A stretch of 64,000 nt of DNA, taken from positions 1,950,001 through 2,014,000 of the forward strand of contig NZ_JBBKBA010000001.1 in the NCBI RefSeq assembly GCF_038404985.1. The letters are read 5' to 3'. Position numbers and translations under genes: made by a program. The notes beneath the pieces are model-generated. The model did no database searches and had not been told where the DNA came from. It saw nothing but the letters and a program-made list of their open reading frames with translations. Positions 1 through 8,008 of this stretch are shown here, in pieces; position 1 is the first letter of the stretch, and each line of letters starts with the position of its first letter. This DNA is from Ferrovibrio sp. MS7. GTDB taxonomy: Bacteria; Pseudomonadota; Alphaproteobacteria; Ferrovibrionales; Ferrovibrionaceae.

Positions 1-176
1 ATTTCGTACCGATGCCGGCCTCGATCCTGGACTGGATGCAGGATTATGTGCGGCGGCATCCGCCGACCAAGGAGCATTACAAGCGCAAGCGCGACCGGGC
101 CAATCCGGAAGCACTGGCGCGGCGCACGCGGCTGTATGAATCCGATCCGCTGCGCCAGGTGCCCGAGGACGAGTGA
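1..176 (+). CDS. DUF3305 family protein, C-terminal part (formate dehydrogenase-associated)
   Basis: The reading frame is open from the window edge and ends at TGA 174-176, leaving about 57 C-terminal residues; the start lies outside. The visible part reads FVPMPASILDWMQDYV and then a very basic stretch (HYKRKRDR), the usual tail of DUF3305 proteins. These small proteins are encoded next to DUF3306 proteins and membrane-bound formate dehydrogenases in many proteobacteria; their biochemical role is not established. The call rests on the short tail together with the DUF3306 gene directly downstream, whose start codon is 8 bp past this stop. The operon therefore extends to the left of the window. 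Confidence 0.7.
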   Translation, partial: FVPMPASILDWMQDYVRRHPPTKEHYKRKRDRANPEALARRTRLYESDPLRQVPEDE

Positions 177-184
177 GGCAACAG

Positions 185-793
185 ATGGCCGCAGGCGAAC
201 GCGACAAACCCGAGCAGGACGACGGCGAGGCCGGCGGCTTCCTGTCGCGCTGGTCGCGGCGCAAGGCGGAAGCGCGGCGCGAGCCGCCGCCGGTGGCAGA
301 GCCGGTTGTTGAGGCAGAGGTCCCTGCGCTGGAGATCGATCCGGCGACGCTGCCGCCGATCGAGAGCCTGACCGCTGAGAGCGATTTCAGCGTTTTCCTG
401 CAAAAGGGCGTGCCGTCAGGTCTGCGTGCCGCTGCTTTGCGCAAGCTCTGGCTGGTCGAGCCCAGCGTGGTGAACTACAAGGCGCTGGTCGAATACAACT
501 GGGACTTCAACGCGCCGGGCTATGGCGAATTGCTGCCCACCGACGACATCGCGCAGATGGCGCAGCGGGTATTCTCCGGTTTCAGCCAGGACCCGAAGCC
601 GGAAGACCAGCCGCCGGCGGCTGGTGACGAGGCGGTGCCGCAGGCTTTGCCAGCACCGCAGGAAGAGGCGGTTGCGACAGTGCCGGCTGCCGAGCCTGCC
701 ATCGAGGCGGTGCCCGTCGTGGACGTTGAGCCACAGCCTGAACCTGTGATGCCATCGCCGCGGCGGCGGCATGGCGGGGCGCTGCCGACCTGA
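185..793 (+). CDS. DUF3306 family protein (formate dehydrogenase-associated)
   Basis: About 202 residues. An N-terminal FLSRWSRRK motif (near residues 17-25) is followed by a Pro/Ala/Glu-rich linker, then the conserved core around residues 65-135 (ESDFSVFLQKGVP, LRKLWLVEPSVV, WDFNAPGYGE), and a low-complexity acidic, proline-rich tail. This is the typical DUF3306 pattern. ATG 185 is chosen because GAGG (175-178) sits 6 bp upstream; an alternative GTG at 173 overlaps the preceding stop. DUF3306 proteins accompany DUF3305 proteins, a TorD-like chaperone and FDH genes, as here, so a role in FDH maturation or electron transfer is inferred. The molecular function is unknown. Confidence 0.85.
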   Translation: MAAGERDKPEQDDGEAGGFLSRWSRRKAEARREPPPVAEPVVEAEVPALEIDPATLPPIESLTAESDFSVFLQKGVPSGLRAAALRKLWLVEPSVVNYKALVEYNWDFNAPGYGELLPTDDIAQMAQRVFSGFSQDPKPEDQPPAAGDEAVPQALPAPQEEAVATVPAAEPAIEAVPVVDVEPQPEPVMPSPRRRHGGALPT

Positions 794-887
794 GGCCACA
801 GATCCGGGCCGTTTTCGTGCCTGCTTCGCCTGGCGAAACCCGCCGGCTGAAACCGCCTTATTCATTTTATCCCGTAAAAGCTCGATA

Positions 888-920
888 AAATCTTGCAACT
901 GAGAGTCGCTTGCAAGATTT
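888..920. promoter_or_regulatory. 11-bp perfect inverted repeat upstream of the HTH-TorD gene
   Basis: AAATCTTGCAA (888-898) and its exact reverse complement TTGCAAGATTT (910-920) are separated by 11 bp, so the half-site centres lie 22 bp apart, about two helical turns. A second, overlapping repeat (CGCTTGC 907-913, GCAAGCG 922-928) shares the right arm. The site lies about 100 bp before a gene whose product carries an N-terminal helix-turn-helix domain, so an operator is plausible. It is not a terminator because no T-run follows. Confidence 0.45.
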
Positions 921-951
921 CGCAAGCGCAGCAAATGCCCTGACAAATCAG

Positions 952-999
952 TTACTTACTGCGATTTCGGTTGCGTCCAACAAATGAATTTGTAAGTAA
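952..999. repeat. 8-bp inverted repeat in the leader of the HTH-TorD gene
   Basis: TTACTTAC (952-959) and its reverse complement GTAAGTAA (992-999) flank 32 bp and end just before the Shine-Dalgarno of the next gene. In RNA the arms could pair and partly occlude the ribosome site; in DNA they could be a second operator. This is observation only; pairing has not been tested. Confidence 0.3.
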
Positions 1000-1017
1000 T
1001 AACAATTGGAGGGAATC

Positions 1018-1827
1018 GTGAGCGCTGCACTGGCAAAAGTTGTAGAGATCGTGGGCGGGCAAACCCAGCTCGCGCGGCTGCTTGGCGTCAAGCAGGCCAA
1101 TGTGTGGCATTGGCTGAACAAGGCTGACCGCGTGCCGGGCGAATATGTACTGGCGATCGAGACCGCGACCGGCGGTCAGGTGACGCGCCATGACCTGCGC
1201 CCCGACCTCTATCCTGATGCCCAGGCGCTTGATGCCGCCCCGTCTATCCCTGAAGAAGATCTCTGGCGGGCACAGATTTATGCGCTGCTTGGCCGTTGCC
1301 TCGCGCGGCGCCCCGATACGGCGCTGCTGACCGCCCTGGCGCAGCTCAAGGGCGATGAAAGCCCGATGGGGCAGGCGCTGGGCGCGCTGGCCGAAGCCGC
1401 CCGCACCACATCGCTGGAGCGCGCCCAGGAAGAATACGATGCCTTGTTCATTGGTTTGCCGCGCGGCGAACTGGTGCCCTATGCCTCGTTCTATCGCACC
1501 GGCTTCCTCTACGAGCGCCCGCTGGCCAAGCTGCGCGGCGATATGCAGCAACTCGGCTATGCGCGCGCCGATCACGTCACCGAGCCGGAAGACCATATGG
1601 GCGCGCTGTGCGAATTGATGGCACTGCTGATCCGTGGCGGTGATGGTCGCGGCCCGGCGGAACTGAAGACGCAGGAGCGGCTGTATCAGCAGCATCTGGC
1701 ACCCTGGGGCGAACGCTTCTTCGCCGATCTGGAGCAGGCCGCCAGCGCGAAACTCTATCGGCCGCTCGGCACTGCCGGCCGGCTGTTCATGTTGATCGAA
1801 ACCCAGGCATTTGTGATGGCCGCCTGA
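1018..1827 (+). CDS. YdaS-type helix-turn-helix domain fused to a TorD-family molybdoenzyme chaperone
   Basis: About 269 residues from GTG 1018, preceded by a strong GGAGGG Shine-Dalgarno (1008-1013). Residues 1-66 form a Cro/YdaS-like DNA-binding domain (IVGGQTQLARLLGVKQANVW, VPGEYVLAIE, HDLRPDLYP). Residues 80-265 form an all-helical TorD/DmsD-type chaperone with the family motif EPEDHMGALCELM near residues 189-201. TorD-family proteins bind the Tat signal peptide and apo form of molybdoenzymes and help insert the cofactor before export; the client here should be the formate dehydrogenase encoded 0.3 kb downstream. The HTH fusion is unusual and suggests regulation coupled to enzyme maturation, which is an inference. 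Both domains are recognised with good confidence. Confidence 0.88.
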   Translation: MSAALAKVVEIVGGQTQLARLLGVKQANVWHWLNKADRVPGEYVLAIETATGGQVTRHDLRPDLYPDAQALDAAPSIPEEDLWRAQIYALLGRCLARRPDTALLTALAQLKGDESPMGQALGALAEAARTTSLERAQEEYDALFIGLPRGELVPYASFYRTGFLYERPLAKLRGDMQQLGYARADHVTEPEDHMGALCELMALLIRGGDGRGPAELKTQERLYQQHLAPWGERFFADLEQAASAKLYRPLGTAGRLFMLIETQAFVMAA

Positions 1828-1861
1828 GCGGCCATCGGGAAATTTTGATGGAGGACCTGCC

Positions 1862-2089
1862 ATGAGCAAGGACAACACCCCAGAGCAGAAGACACCGGAG
1901 AAGAAAGCGGCGCTCGATCGTCGCAGCTTTCTGCGTGCCGCTGGTGCGGGCGCTGCTGCTGCGGCGGCGGTGACCGTTGCGGCCAAGCCGGAACAGGCGG
2001 CGGCAACGGAGAATGCCGCGACCCGCAAGAAGCAGCGGTATCGGGAAACCGAGCATGTGAAGCGCTACTACGACAGCAACCGGCTTTAA
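1862..2089 (+). CDS. Small Tat-signal protein of the formate dehydrogenase region
   Basis: A 75-residue protein beginning 35 bp after the chaperone gene, with a GGAGG ribosome site. The basic N-terminus carries the twin-arginine motif DRRSFLRAAG near residues 19-28, followed by an alanine-rich hydrophobic stretch and a short polar tail (RYRETEHVKRYYDSN). It matches the conserved small 'formate dehydrogenase region Tat target' proteins that precede FDH catalytic subunits. Its role is unknown; a structural or assembly subunit of the exported complex is possible. There are no cysteines, so it is not itself a metalloprotein of the Fe-S type. Confidence 0.85.
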   Translation: MSKDNTPEQKTPEKKAALDRRSFLRAAGAGAAAAAAVTVAAKPEQAAATENAATRKKQRYRETEHVKRYYDSNRL

Positions 2090-2149
2090 GTGCCGGCCAG
2101 CCCTGTCGACCAGCCCCTTTGAACTAACTCCCGATCACGGAGAGCCCCG

Positions 2150-5047
2150 ATGCTGATCAAGAAAAGCTCCACTACCGGCGCAGCCGCCAAGACTGGTGGC
2201 AAATTGTCCGGCCTGCTTGCCGGCGCCACCCTGCAGACGATGGATCGTCGTGGTTTCCTGAAAGCATCCGGCCTTGCGGCTGGTGGTCTGGCTGCCGTTT
2301 CGGCGCTGACCCCGGCGATGGTCAAGCAGGCCAAGGCGATGCCCTCGACCGGCGCCAATGTCGTCAAGAAGAAGAACATCTGCACCCATTGCTCGGTCGG
2401 CTGCACGGTCACCGCCGAAGTCGAGAATGGTGTGTGGGTCGGCCAGGAGCCGGCCTGGGAGAGCCCGATCAACCTCGGCACGCATTGCGCCAAGGGCGCC
2501 TCGATCCGCGAGCTGACCCATGGCGACCGCCGCCTGAAGTATCCGATGAAGCTGGTGGACGGGAAGTGGACCCGCATTAGCTGGGATACCGCGATCAACG
2601 AGATCGGCGACAAGCTGCTTGAGATCCGCCAGAAGTCCGGCCCGGAATCGGCCTACTGGCTCGGTTCGGCCAAGTTCTCCAACGAAGGCGGCTATCTGTT
2701 CCGCAAGTTCGCCGCCTTCTGGGGCACCAACAACATCGACCACCAGGCGCGTATCTGCCACTCGACCACGGTCGCCGGCGTAGCCAATACCTGGGGCTAC
2801 GGCGCGATGACCAACTCGTATAACGACATTCACAATTCCAAGTGCATCGTGATCATGGGCGGCAACCCCGCCGAGGCGCATCCGGTGTCGCTGCAGCATG
2901 TGCTGCGCGGCAAGGAGCAGAACAAGGCGCCGATGATCGTAATTGATCCGCGCTTCACCCGCACCGCCGCGCATGCCACCGAATACATGCGCATCCGTCC
3001 GGGCACCGATATCCCCACCATCTACGGCCTGCTGTGGCACATCTTCCAGAATGGCTGGGAAGACAAGGAATATATCCGCCAGCGCGTCTATGGCATGGAT
3101 GACATCCGCGCCGAAGTCGCCAAGTGGACGCCGGACGAAGTGGAGAAGGTCACCGGCGTTCCGGGCGAGCAGATGAAGCGCGTCGCCGAGCTGATGGCCA
3201 AGAACAAGCCCGGCACCCTGATCTGGTGCATGGGCGTGACGCAGCATACCGTGGGCACCGCCAACGTGCGTGCCCTGTCGATCCTGCAACTCGCGCTCGG
3301 CAATATCGGCGTGGAAGGCGGCGGCGCCAACATTTTCCGCGGCCACTGCAATGTTCAAGGCTGCACGGACCTTGGCCTCGACGTTACCACCCTGCCGGCC
3401 TATTACGGCCTGGTAGAAGGCGCCTGGAAGCATTGGGCCCGCGTCTGGGAAGTCGATTACAACTATCTGCTCGGCCGCTTCGCCGACAAGAAGTTCATGG
3501 AAGGCAAGGGCATCCCCTCGACCCGCTGGTTCGATGCCGTGCTGGTCGACAAGAAGGACCTGGAGCAGCCCGACAACGTGAAGGCGATGTTCTTCTGGGG
3601 CCATGGCGGCAACACCGTGCCGCGCATGCCCGAGATGCGCACCGGCATGGAGAAGGTGGAACTGATGGTCGTGGTCGATCCGCACCCGACCACTGCCGCC
3701 GCCCTGCCGGACCGCAAGAACGGCACCTATCTCTTGCCGGCCTGCACGCAGCTTGAAACCCGTGGCTCGCGCACCGCCTCGAACCGCTCGCTGCAGTGGG
3801 GCGAGCAGGTGGTGAAGCCGATCTTCGAATCGAAGCCGGATCACTGGATCCTGTACAAGCTGGCCCAGAAGCTCGGCTTCGATAAGGAGATGTTCAAGAA
3901 CATCAAGATCGACGAAGGCGACGAGCCGAATGTCGAGGACATCACCCGCGAGTTCAACCGCGGCACCATCTCGATCGGCTATTCCGGCCAGTCGCCGGAG
4001 CGCCTGAAGGAGCATATGGCGCATCAGGGCGATTTCGACATCGTGTCGTTGCGCGCCACCAAGGGCCCGCTCAAGGGCGAGTTCTACGGCCTGCCGTGGC
4101 CGTGCTGGGGCACGCCGGAGATGAAGCATCCGGGCACCCATGTGCTCTACAACACCAACCTGCCGGTGAAGGATGGCGGCGGTGCTTTCCGTGCCCGCTT
4201 CGGCGTCGAGCGCAATGGCGTTTCGCTGCTGGCCGATGGTTCCTACCCGAAGGATTCGGAGATTCAGGACGGCCATCCCGAATTCACCTATGGCCTGCTG
4301 AAGAAGATGGGCTGGGACAAGGAACTCACCGACGCCGAGCGCGCCACGATCGAGCGGATCGGCGGCAACAATCCGGATGCGGTGGGCTGGGCGATTGACC
4401 TGAGCTGCGGCATCATCCGCGTCTGCATGGCGCATGGCGTGCAGGCGATGGGTAACGCCAAGGCGCGTGCCAATGCCTTCGGTCTGCCCGATCCGATCCC
4501 GGTGCATCGCGAACCGCTCTACACCTCGCGTCGTGACCTGGTCGCCAAGTACCCGGCCATGGCCGACCGCCGCGACTACCGCCTGCCGCATCTCGGCAAG
4601 AGCGTGCAGGACAAGGATGTCACCAAGGACTTCCCGCTGATCCTGACCTCTGGCCGTCTGGTGGAATACGAAGGCGGTGGTGAAGAAACCCGCTCGAACA
4701 AGTGGCTGGCCGAGTTGCAGCAGAACATGTTCGTGGAAATCAATCCCGAGGATGCTGCCCGCCTTGGCATCAAGGAAGGCCAGAATGTCTGGGTCTATGG
4801 CCCGGAAAACAAGGCCAAGGCCAAGGTCAAGGCAATGGTTACGCCGCGTGTTGGCAAGGGCGTCGCCTTCATGCCGTTCCACTTCTCCGGCTTCTGGCAG
4901 GGTGTGGATCAGCGCAAGAACTATCCGCCGGGGGCCGATCCGATCGTGCTGGGCGAAGCCGTAAACGGCGTCACCACTTACGGCTACGATCCGGTCACTC
5001 ATATGCATGAGAACAAGGCCACCCTCTGCCGCATTGAAGCGGCCTAA
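2150..5047 (+). CDS. fdhA: Formate dehydrogenase catalytic (alpha) subunit, Mo/W-bis-MGD, Cys-containing
   Basis: A 965-residue member of the molybdopterin oxidoreductase family, which oxidises formate to CO2. A Tat signal (MDRRGFLKASG, residues 31-41) shows export, so the active site faces the periplasm. The N-terminal [4Fe-4S] site is C78-x2-C81-x3-C85...C113. The metal-ligand position lies in DHQARICHSTT: Cys203 (TGC 2756-2758) followed by His204, where selenocysteine enzymes such as E. coli FdnG use TGA. Central bis-MGD-binding domains and the C-terminal dinucleotide-binding domain (ILTSGRLVEYEGGG onward) are present and full length. ACGGAGAG (2137-2144) is the ribosome site. With the next two genes it forms a three-subunit membrane complex. 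No selenocysteine machinery is needed. Confidence 0.96.
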   Translation: MLIKKSSTTGAAAKTGGKLSGLLAGATLQTMDRRGFLKASGLAAGGLAAVSALTPAMVKQAKAMPSTGANVVKKKNICTHCSVGCTVTAEVENGVWVGQEPAWESPINLGTHCAKGASIRELTHGDRRLKYPMKLVDGKWTRISWDTAINEIGDKLLEIRQKSGPESAYWLGSAKFSNEGGYLFRKFAAFWGTNNIDHQARICHSTTVAGVANTWGYGAMTNSYNDIHNSKCIVIMGGNPAEAHPVSLQHVLRGKEQNKAPMIVIDPRFTRTAAHATEYMRIRPGTDIPTIYGLLWHIFQNGWEDKEYIRQRVYGMDDIRAEVAKWTPDEVEKVTGVPGEQMKRVAELMAKNKPGTLIWCMGVTQHTVGTANVRALSILQLALGNIGVEGGGANIFRGHCNVQGCTDLGLDVTTLPAYYGLVEGAWKHWARVWEVDYNYLLGRFADKKFMEGKGIPSTRWFDAVLVDKKDLEQPDNVKAMFFWGHGGNTVPRMPEMRTGMEKVELMVVVDPHPTTAAALPDRKNGTYLLPACTQLETRGSRTASNRSLQWGEQVVKPIFESKPDHWILYKLAQKLGFDKEMFKNIKIDEGDEPNVEDITREFNRGTISIGYSGQSPERLKEHMAHQGDFDIVSLRATKGPLKGEFYGLPWPCWGTPEMKHPGTHVLYNTNLPVKDGGGAFRARFGVERNGVSLLADGSYPKDSEIQDGHPEFTYGLLKKMGWDKELTDAERATIERIGGNNPDAVGWAIDLSCGIIRVCMAHGVQAMGNAKARANAFGLPDPIPVHREPLYTSRRDLVAKYPAMADRRDYRLPHLGKSVQDKDVTKDFPLILTSGRLVEYEGGGEETRSNKWLAELQQNMFVEINPEDAARLGIKEGQNVWVYGPENKAKAKVKAMVTPRVGKGVAFMPFHFSGFWQGVDQRKNYPPGADPIVLGEAVNGVTTYGYDPVTHMHENKATLCRIEAA

Positions 5048-5070
5048 GCGAAGGTTAGGGGAGATAAACC

Positions 5071-5664
5071 ATGGCCCGCATGAAATTCCTCTGCGACTCC
5101 GAACGTTGCATCGAATGCAATGCCTGCGTCACCGCCTGTAAGAACGAACACGAAGTGCCCTGGGGCATCAATCGCCGCCGCGTCGTCACCCTGAATGACG
5201 GCGCCAAGGGCGAGCGTTCGATCTCGATGGCCTGCATGCATTGCGAAGATGCGCCCTGCATGGCCGTCTGCCCGGTCGATTGCTTCTACAAGACCGAGGA
5301 AGGCGTGGTGCTGCATTCCAAGGATCTGTGCATTGGCTGCGGCTATTGCTTCTATGCCTGCCCGTTCGGCGCGCCGCAGTATCCGCAGGTCGGCAATTTC
5401 GGCAGCCGTGGCAAGATGGATAAGTGCACCTTCTGCGCCGGCGGCCCCGAGGCTGACAACAGCAAGGAAGAATATGCCAAGTACGGTGCCAACCGCTTGG
5501 CCGAGGGCAAGCTGCCGCTCTGTGCCGAGATGTGCTCGACCAAGGCGCTGCTCGCCGGCGATGGCGACGTGATCGCGCAGATCTACAAGGAGCGCGTCAG
5601 CCGTCGTGGTTATGGGTCGGGTGCTTGGGGTTGGGCGACGGCCTACAAGGGCACGGCGGTTTGA
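5071..5664 (+). CDS. fdhB: Formate dehydrogenase iron-sulfur (beta) subunit
   Basis: 197 residues with sixteen cluster-ligand cysteines in four sets: C13/16/19/23, C55/58/63/67, C87/90/93/97, and C119/122 with C151/155. This is the four-[4Fe-4S] arrangement of FdnH/DmsB-type electron-transfer subunits. There is no signal peptide, so it would be exported by piggy-back with the Tat-bearing alpha subunit. It passes electrons from the alpha subunit to the cytochrome b subunit. It begins 23 bp after fdhA with a GGGGAG ribosome site and lacks the C-terminal membrane anchor seen in FdnH, a difference shared by shorter FdhB forms. Confidence 0.95.
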   Translation: MARMKFLCDSERCIECNACVTACKNEHEVPWGINRRRVVTLNDGAKGERSISMACMHCEDAPCMAVCPVDCFYKTEEGVVLHSKDLCIGCGYCFYACPFGAPQYPQVGNFGSRGKMDKCTFCAGGPEADNSKEEYAKYGANRLAEGKLPLCAEMCSTKALLAGDGDVIAQIYKERVSRRGYGSGAWGWATAYKGTAV

Positions 5665-5687
5665 GCCGGTTGGGGAGGAAAAACCAC

Positions 5688-6671
5688 ATGACCCTTTTCA
5701 ACATGCGCAAGGTCACGATGTCCAAACTCTGGGCCGCTCTGGCGCTTGGCCTGATGCTCAGCATCGCCAACATGGCACCGGCTTCGGCTCAATCGCAGCA
5801 GCAGGCTGATGAAGCCGCGCTGCTGCAGCAGCTCAAAGGTGCGCCGGTTGCCGGCCGGGTCTCGATCCCGGATGCCAAGTCCGGCGTGCTGATTCAGCCG
5901 CAGGGCCGCGAATGGCGCCAGACCCTGGAAGGTCCGGTGAAGTCGGCTGGCGGCTGGCTGCTGGTTCTCACCGTGGTGGCCATTGCCGCCTTCATGGCGA
6001 TCCGCGGCCGTATCAAGATCGAGCATGGCCCCTCAGGCCGCACCATCGAGCGGTTCAAGGGCATCGAGCGTTTCGCCCATTGGCTGACGGCAATCTGCTT
6101 CGTCATCCTCGGCCTCAGCGGTCTCAATATTTCCTTCGGCCGCAGCCTGCTGCTGCCGGTGATGGGGCCCGAGGCTTTCACCGCGATGAGTGCTTTCGGC
6201 AAGCTGGCGCATAACTTCCTCAGCTTCCCGTTCGTGCTTGGTGTTTTCCTGATGGCTGTGCTGTGGATCGCCCACAACATCCCGAATGCCATCGATGTGG
6301 AATGGATCAAGCAGGGCGGCGGCCTGTTCAAGAAGGGCGTGCATCCGCCGGCCGGCAAGTTCAATGCCGGCCAGAAGCTGATCTTCTGGTCTGTCGTGCT
6401 CGGCTCGACCGCGCTGGCGATCAGCGGCTACATCCTGATGTTCCCCTTCTATGTCACCGACATTGCCGGCATGCAGCTGGCGCAACTGGTGCACGCGATT
6501 GCCGGCATCCTGATGGTGGCGGTGATCCTGGGGCATATCTACATCGGCAGCATCGGCATGGAAGGCGCCTTCGATGCGATGGGCAGCGGCCAGGTCGATA
6601 CCAACTGGGCCAAGGAACATCACAGCCTGTGGGTGAAGGATGTGACCGCGCGCGGCGCGGGCGACGACTAG
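5688..6671 (+). CDS. fdhC: Formate dehydrogenase cytochrome b (gamma) subunit
   Basis: 327 residues from ATG 5688, chosen because GGGGAGGAA lies just upstream; an upstream in-frame extension would overlap fdhB. The N-terminus looks like a cleavable signal (MSKLWAALALGLMLSIANMAPASAQ) followed by a periplasmic segment, then four hydrophobic helices (about residues 88-105, 130-150, 175-198, 235-290). Candidate heme-b ligands are His131 (FAHW), His175, His269 (LVHA) and His283 (GHIY). The protein anchors the complex and transfers electrons to quinone. An extra N-terminal signal and periplasmic segment of about 85 residues is present, as in some FdoI-like proteins of non-enteric bacteria. Confidence 0.93.
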   Translation: MTLFNMRKVTMSKLWAALALGLMLSIANMAPASAQSQQQADEAALLQQLKGAPVAGRVSIPDAKSGVLIQPQGREWRQTLEGPVKSAGGWLLVLTVVAIAAFMAIRGRIKIEHGPSGRTIERFKGIERFAHWLTAICFVILGLSGLNISFGRSLLLPVMGPEAFTAMSAFGKLAHNFLSFPFVLGVFLMAVLWIAHNIPNAIDVEWIKQGGGLFKKGVHPPAGKFNAGQKLIFWSVVLGSTALAISGYILMFPFYVTDIAGMQLAQLVHAIAGILMVAVILGHIYIGSIGMEGAFDAMGSGQVDTNWAKEHHSLWVKDVTARGAGDD

Positions 6672-6693
6672 GCTTCCTGGTTGGAGCGGAAAT

Positions 6694-6726
6694 AAAAAGG
6701 GCGGGGGAAACCTCGCCCTTTTTCGT
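6694..6726 (+). terminator. Rho-independent terminator after the fdh operon
   Basis: A 10-bp stem (AAAAAGGGCG 6694-6703 with CGCCCTTTTT 6714-6723) encloses a 10-nt loop and runs into a T-rich stretch. It lies 22 bp after the fdhC stop. Confidence 0.85.
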
Positions 6727-6795
6727 TTCATGCCCGTCTTGAGAATGCAGCCGCCCGCCGTCATGATGTGCAGGCCGGAGTGAAAGTTCATATTC

Positions 6796-7767
6796 ATGCG
6801 AAGGGCGAACATGCGGCGACTGGCGGCGGCAATCGGTTTGATCCTGGGATTGGCCTGTCCTGCCGTGCCGGCGCAGGCCGATATGGTCGGCCACGGTGCC
6901 ATGGTCAATGCGGTATCGGTATCCGCCGATGGGCGCCGGTTGCTCTCAGCCAGTTGGGATTACACGGTTCGTCTCTGGGATCTGGCGAAGCAGAGCGAGT
7001 TGAAGGTTTTCGATGGCCATACCGCCAGCGTGAATGCTGTGCTGTTCATGCCCGATGGCAAGTCGGCACTATCGGCAAGCTGGGATCACACGGTGATCCG
7101 CTGGGATCTGAACAGCGGCAAGGAAACCGCAAAGCTCACCGGCCATGTCAACAACATTGCCGGCATGGCACTTAGCCGTGATGGCAAATGGCTGGCCACC
7201 GCCAGCTGGGATCGCAGCATCAAGCTTTGGAATCTCTCGACCAACAAGCTGGAGCGCAGTTTTGAAGGCCATGAGGCGAATGTGATGCAGGTCGCCTTCG
7301 CCATGGATGACAAGCAGCTTGTTTCGGTGGCGTATGATCTCACGGTGCGGTTATGGGATGTGGCCAGTGGCAAGGAGCTTGCCGCCATGACCGGCCATCA
7401 GGCGAGCGTGAATGCCGTCGCGGTTTCGCCGGATGGCAAAACCGCGCTGACCGGCAGCACGGATGGTACGATCAAGCGTTGGGATCTCGCCGCGCAGCGT
7501 GAAAGTGGCAGTCTGCCTGGCCATGGCGCGTTCATCACTTCGATCGCAATTTCGAAGGATGGCCGTTATGCGCTGTCGGGCGGCGGCGATCGGCTGATGC
7601 GGCTATGGGATTTAAACACCGGGCGCCAGATGAAGCAGTTTGCTGGCCATGAAAAGCCGGTCTGGTCTGTGGCGTTCACGCCCGATGGCAAACGCGCGGT
7701 GTCAGGCGGTTACGACACGGTGATCAAGGTTTGGTCGCTGGAGACCGGCGCGCTCATCAACAACTGA
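6796..7767 (+). CDS. Secreted WD40-repeat beta-propeller protein
   Basis: 323 residues. A signal peptide (RRLAAAIGLILGLACPAVPAQA) is followed by about seven WD40 blades, each ending in RLWDL, IRWDL, KLWNL or KVWSL, so one closed seven-bladed propeller is expected in the periplasm. A second ATG at 6811 is also possible as start. Propellers of this type are binding scaffolds with no catalytic motif. Its position after the fdh operon and before a cytochrome c suggests a link with the periplasmic respiratory chain, but the terminator between it and fdhC means it has its own promoter. The specific partner is unknown. Confidence 0.88.
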   Translation: MRRANMRRLAAAIGLILGLACPAVPAQADMVGHGAMVNAVSVSADGRRLLSASWDYTVRLWDLAKQSELKVFDGHTASVNAVLFMPDGKSALSASWDHTVIRWDLNSGKETAKLTGHVNNIAGMALSRDGKWLATASWDRSIKLWNLSTNKLERSFEGHEANVMQVAFAMDDKQLVSVAYDLTVRLWDVASGKELAAMTGHQASVNAVAVSPDGKTALTGSTDGTIKRWDLAAQRESGSLPGHGAFITSIAISKDGRYALSGGGDRLMRLWDLNTGRQMKQFAGHEKPVWSVAFTPDGKRAVSGGYDTVIKVWSLETGALINN

Positions 7768-7795
7768 GCAACGCCAGTCTGGACGCGGCGAGCGA

Positions 7796-7939
7796 TCAGT
7801 TCTGATGCGCTTCCGGGCTGACGCGGGCACCTTCGGTGCTGAAGGCGACATCGACCGATTTATTGACAGTATTCAGGATGAAGGCGGAACCGACCGCGAT
7901 GACCAGGGCAGCGATCAGGCCGGCGACAAAGGCTTTCAT
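7796..7939 (-). CDS. 47-residue single-pass membrane peptide
   Basis: A short gene on the minus strand: ATG at 7939, stop at 7796-7798, with an excellent GGAGGAAG ribosome site. The product starts MKAFVAGLIAALVIAVGSAF, one hydrophobic helix, followed by a polar segment (NTVNKSVDVAFSTEGARVSP). No family was recognised. The good ribosome site, the clear membrane helix and the position between the WD40 gene and the cytochrome c gene (same strand as the cytochrome) support a real gene, perhaps a small subunit or assembly factor of a respiratory complex. Confidence 0.6.
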   Translation of the reverse strand: MKAFVAGLIAALVIAVGSAFILNTVNKSVDVAFSTEGARVSPEAHQN

Positions 7940-8008
7940 GGGGCTTCCTCCAAACTGCTGATTTCACTGGATTATATATGAATTAATGGACAAAGGGAAA
8001 GGGTTTGG

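Noticed and set aside
2135-5008. 957-codon open frame on the minus strand opposite fdhA
   Set aside because: It mirrors the sense gene in a high-GC context, has no recognisable domains, and the sense strand is a complete formate dehydrogenase subunit.
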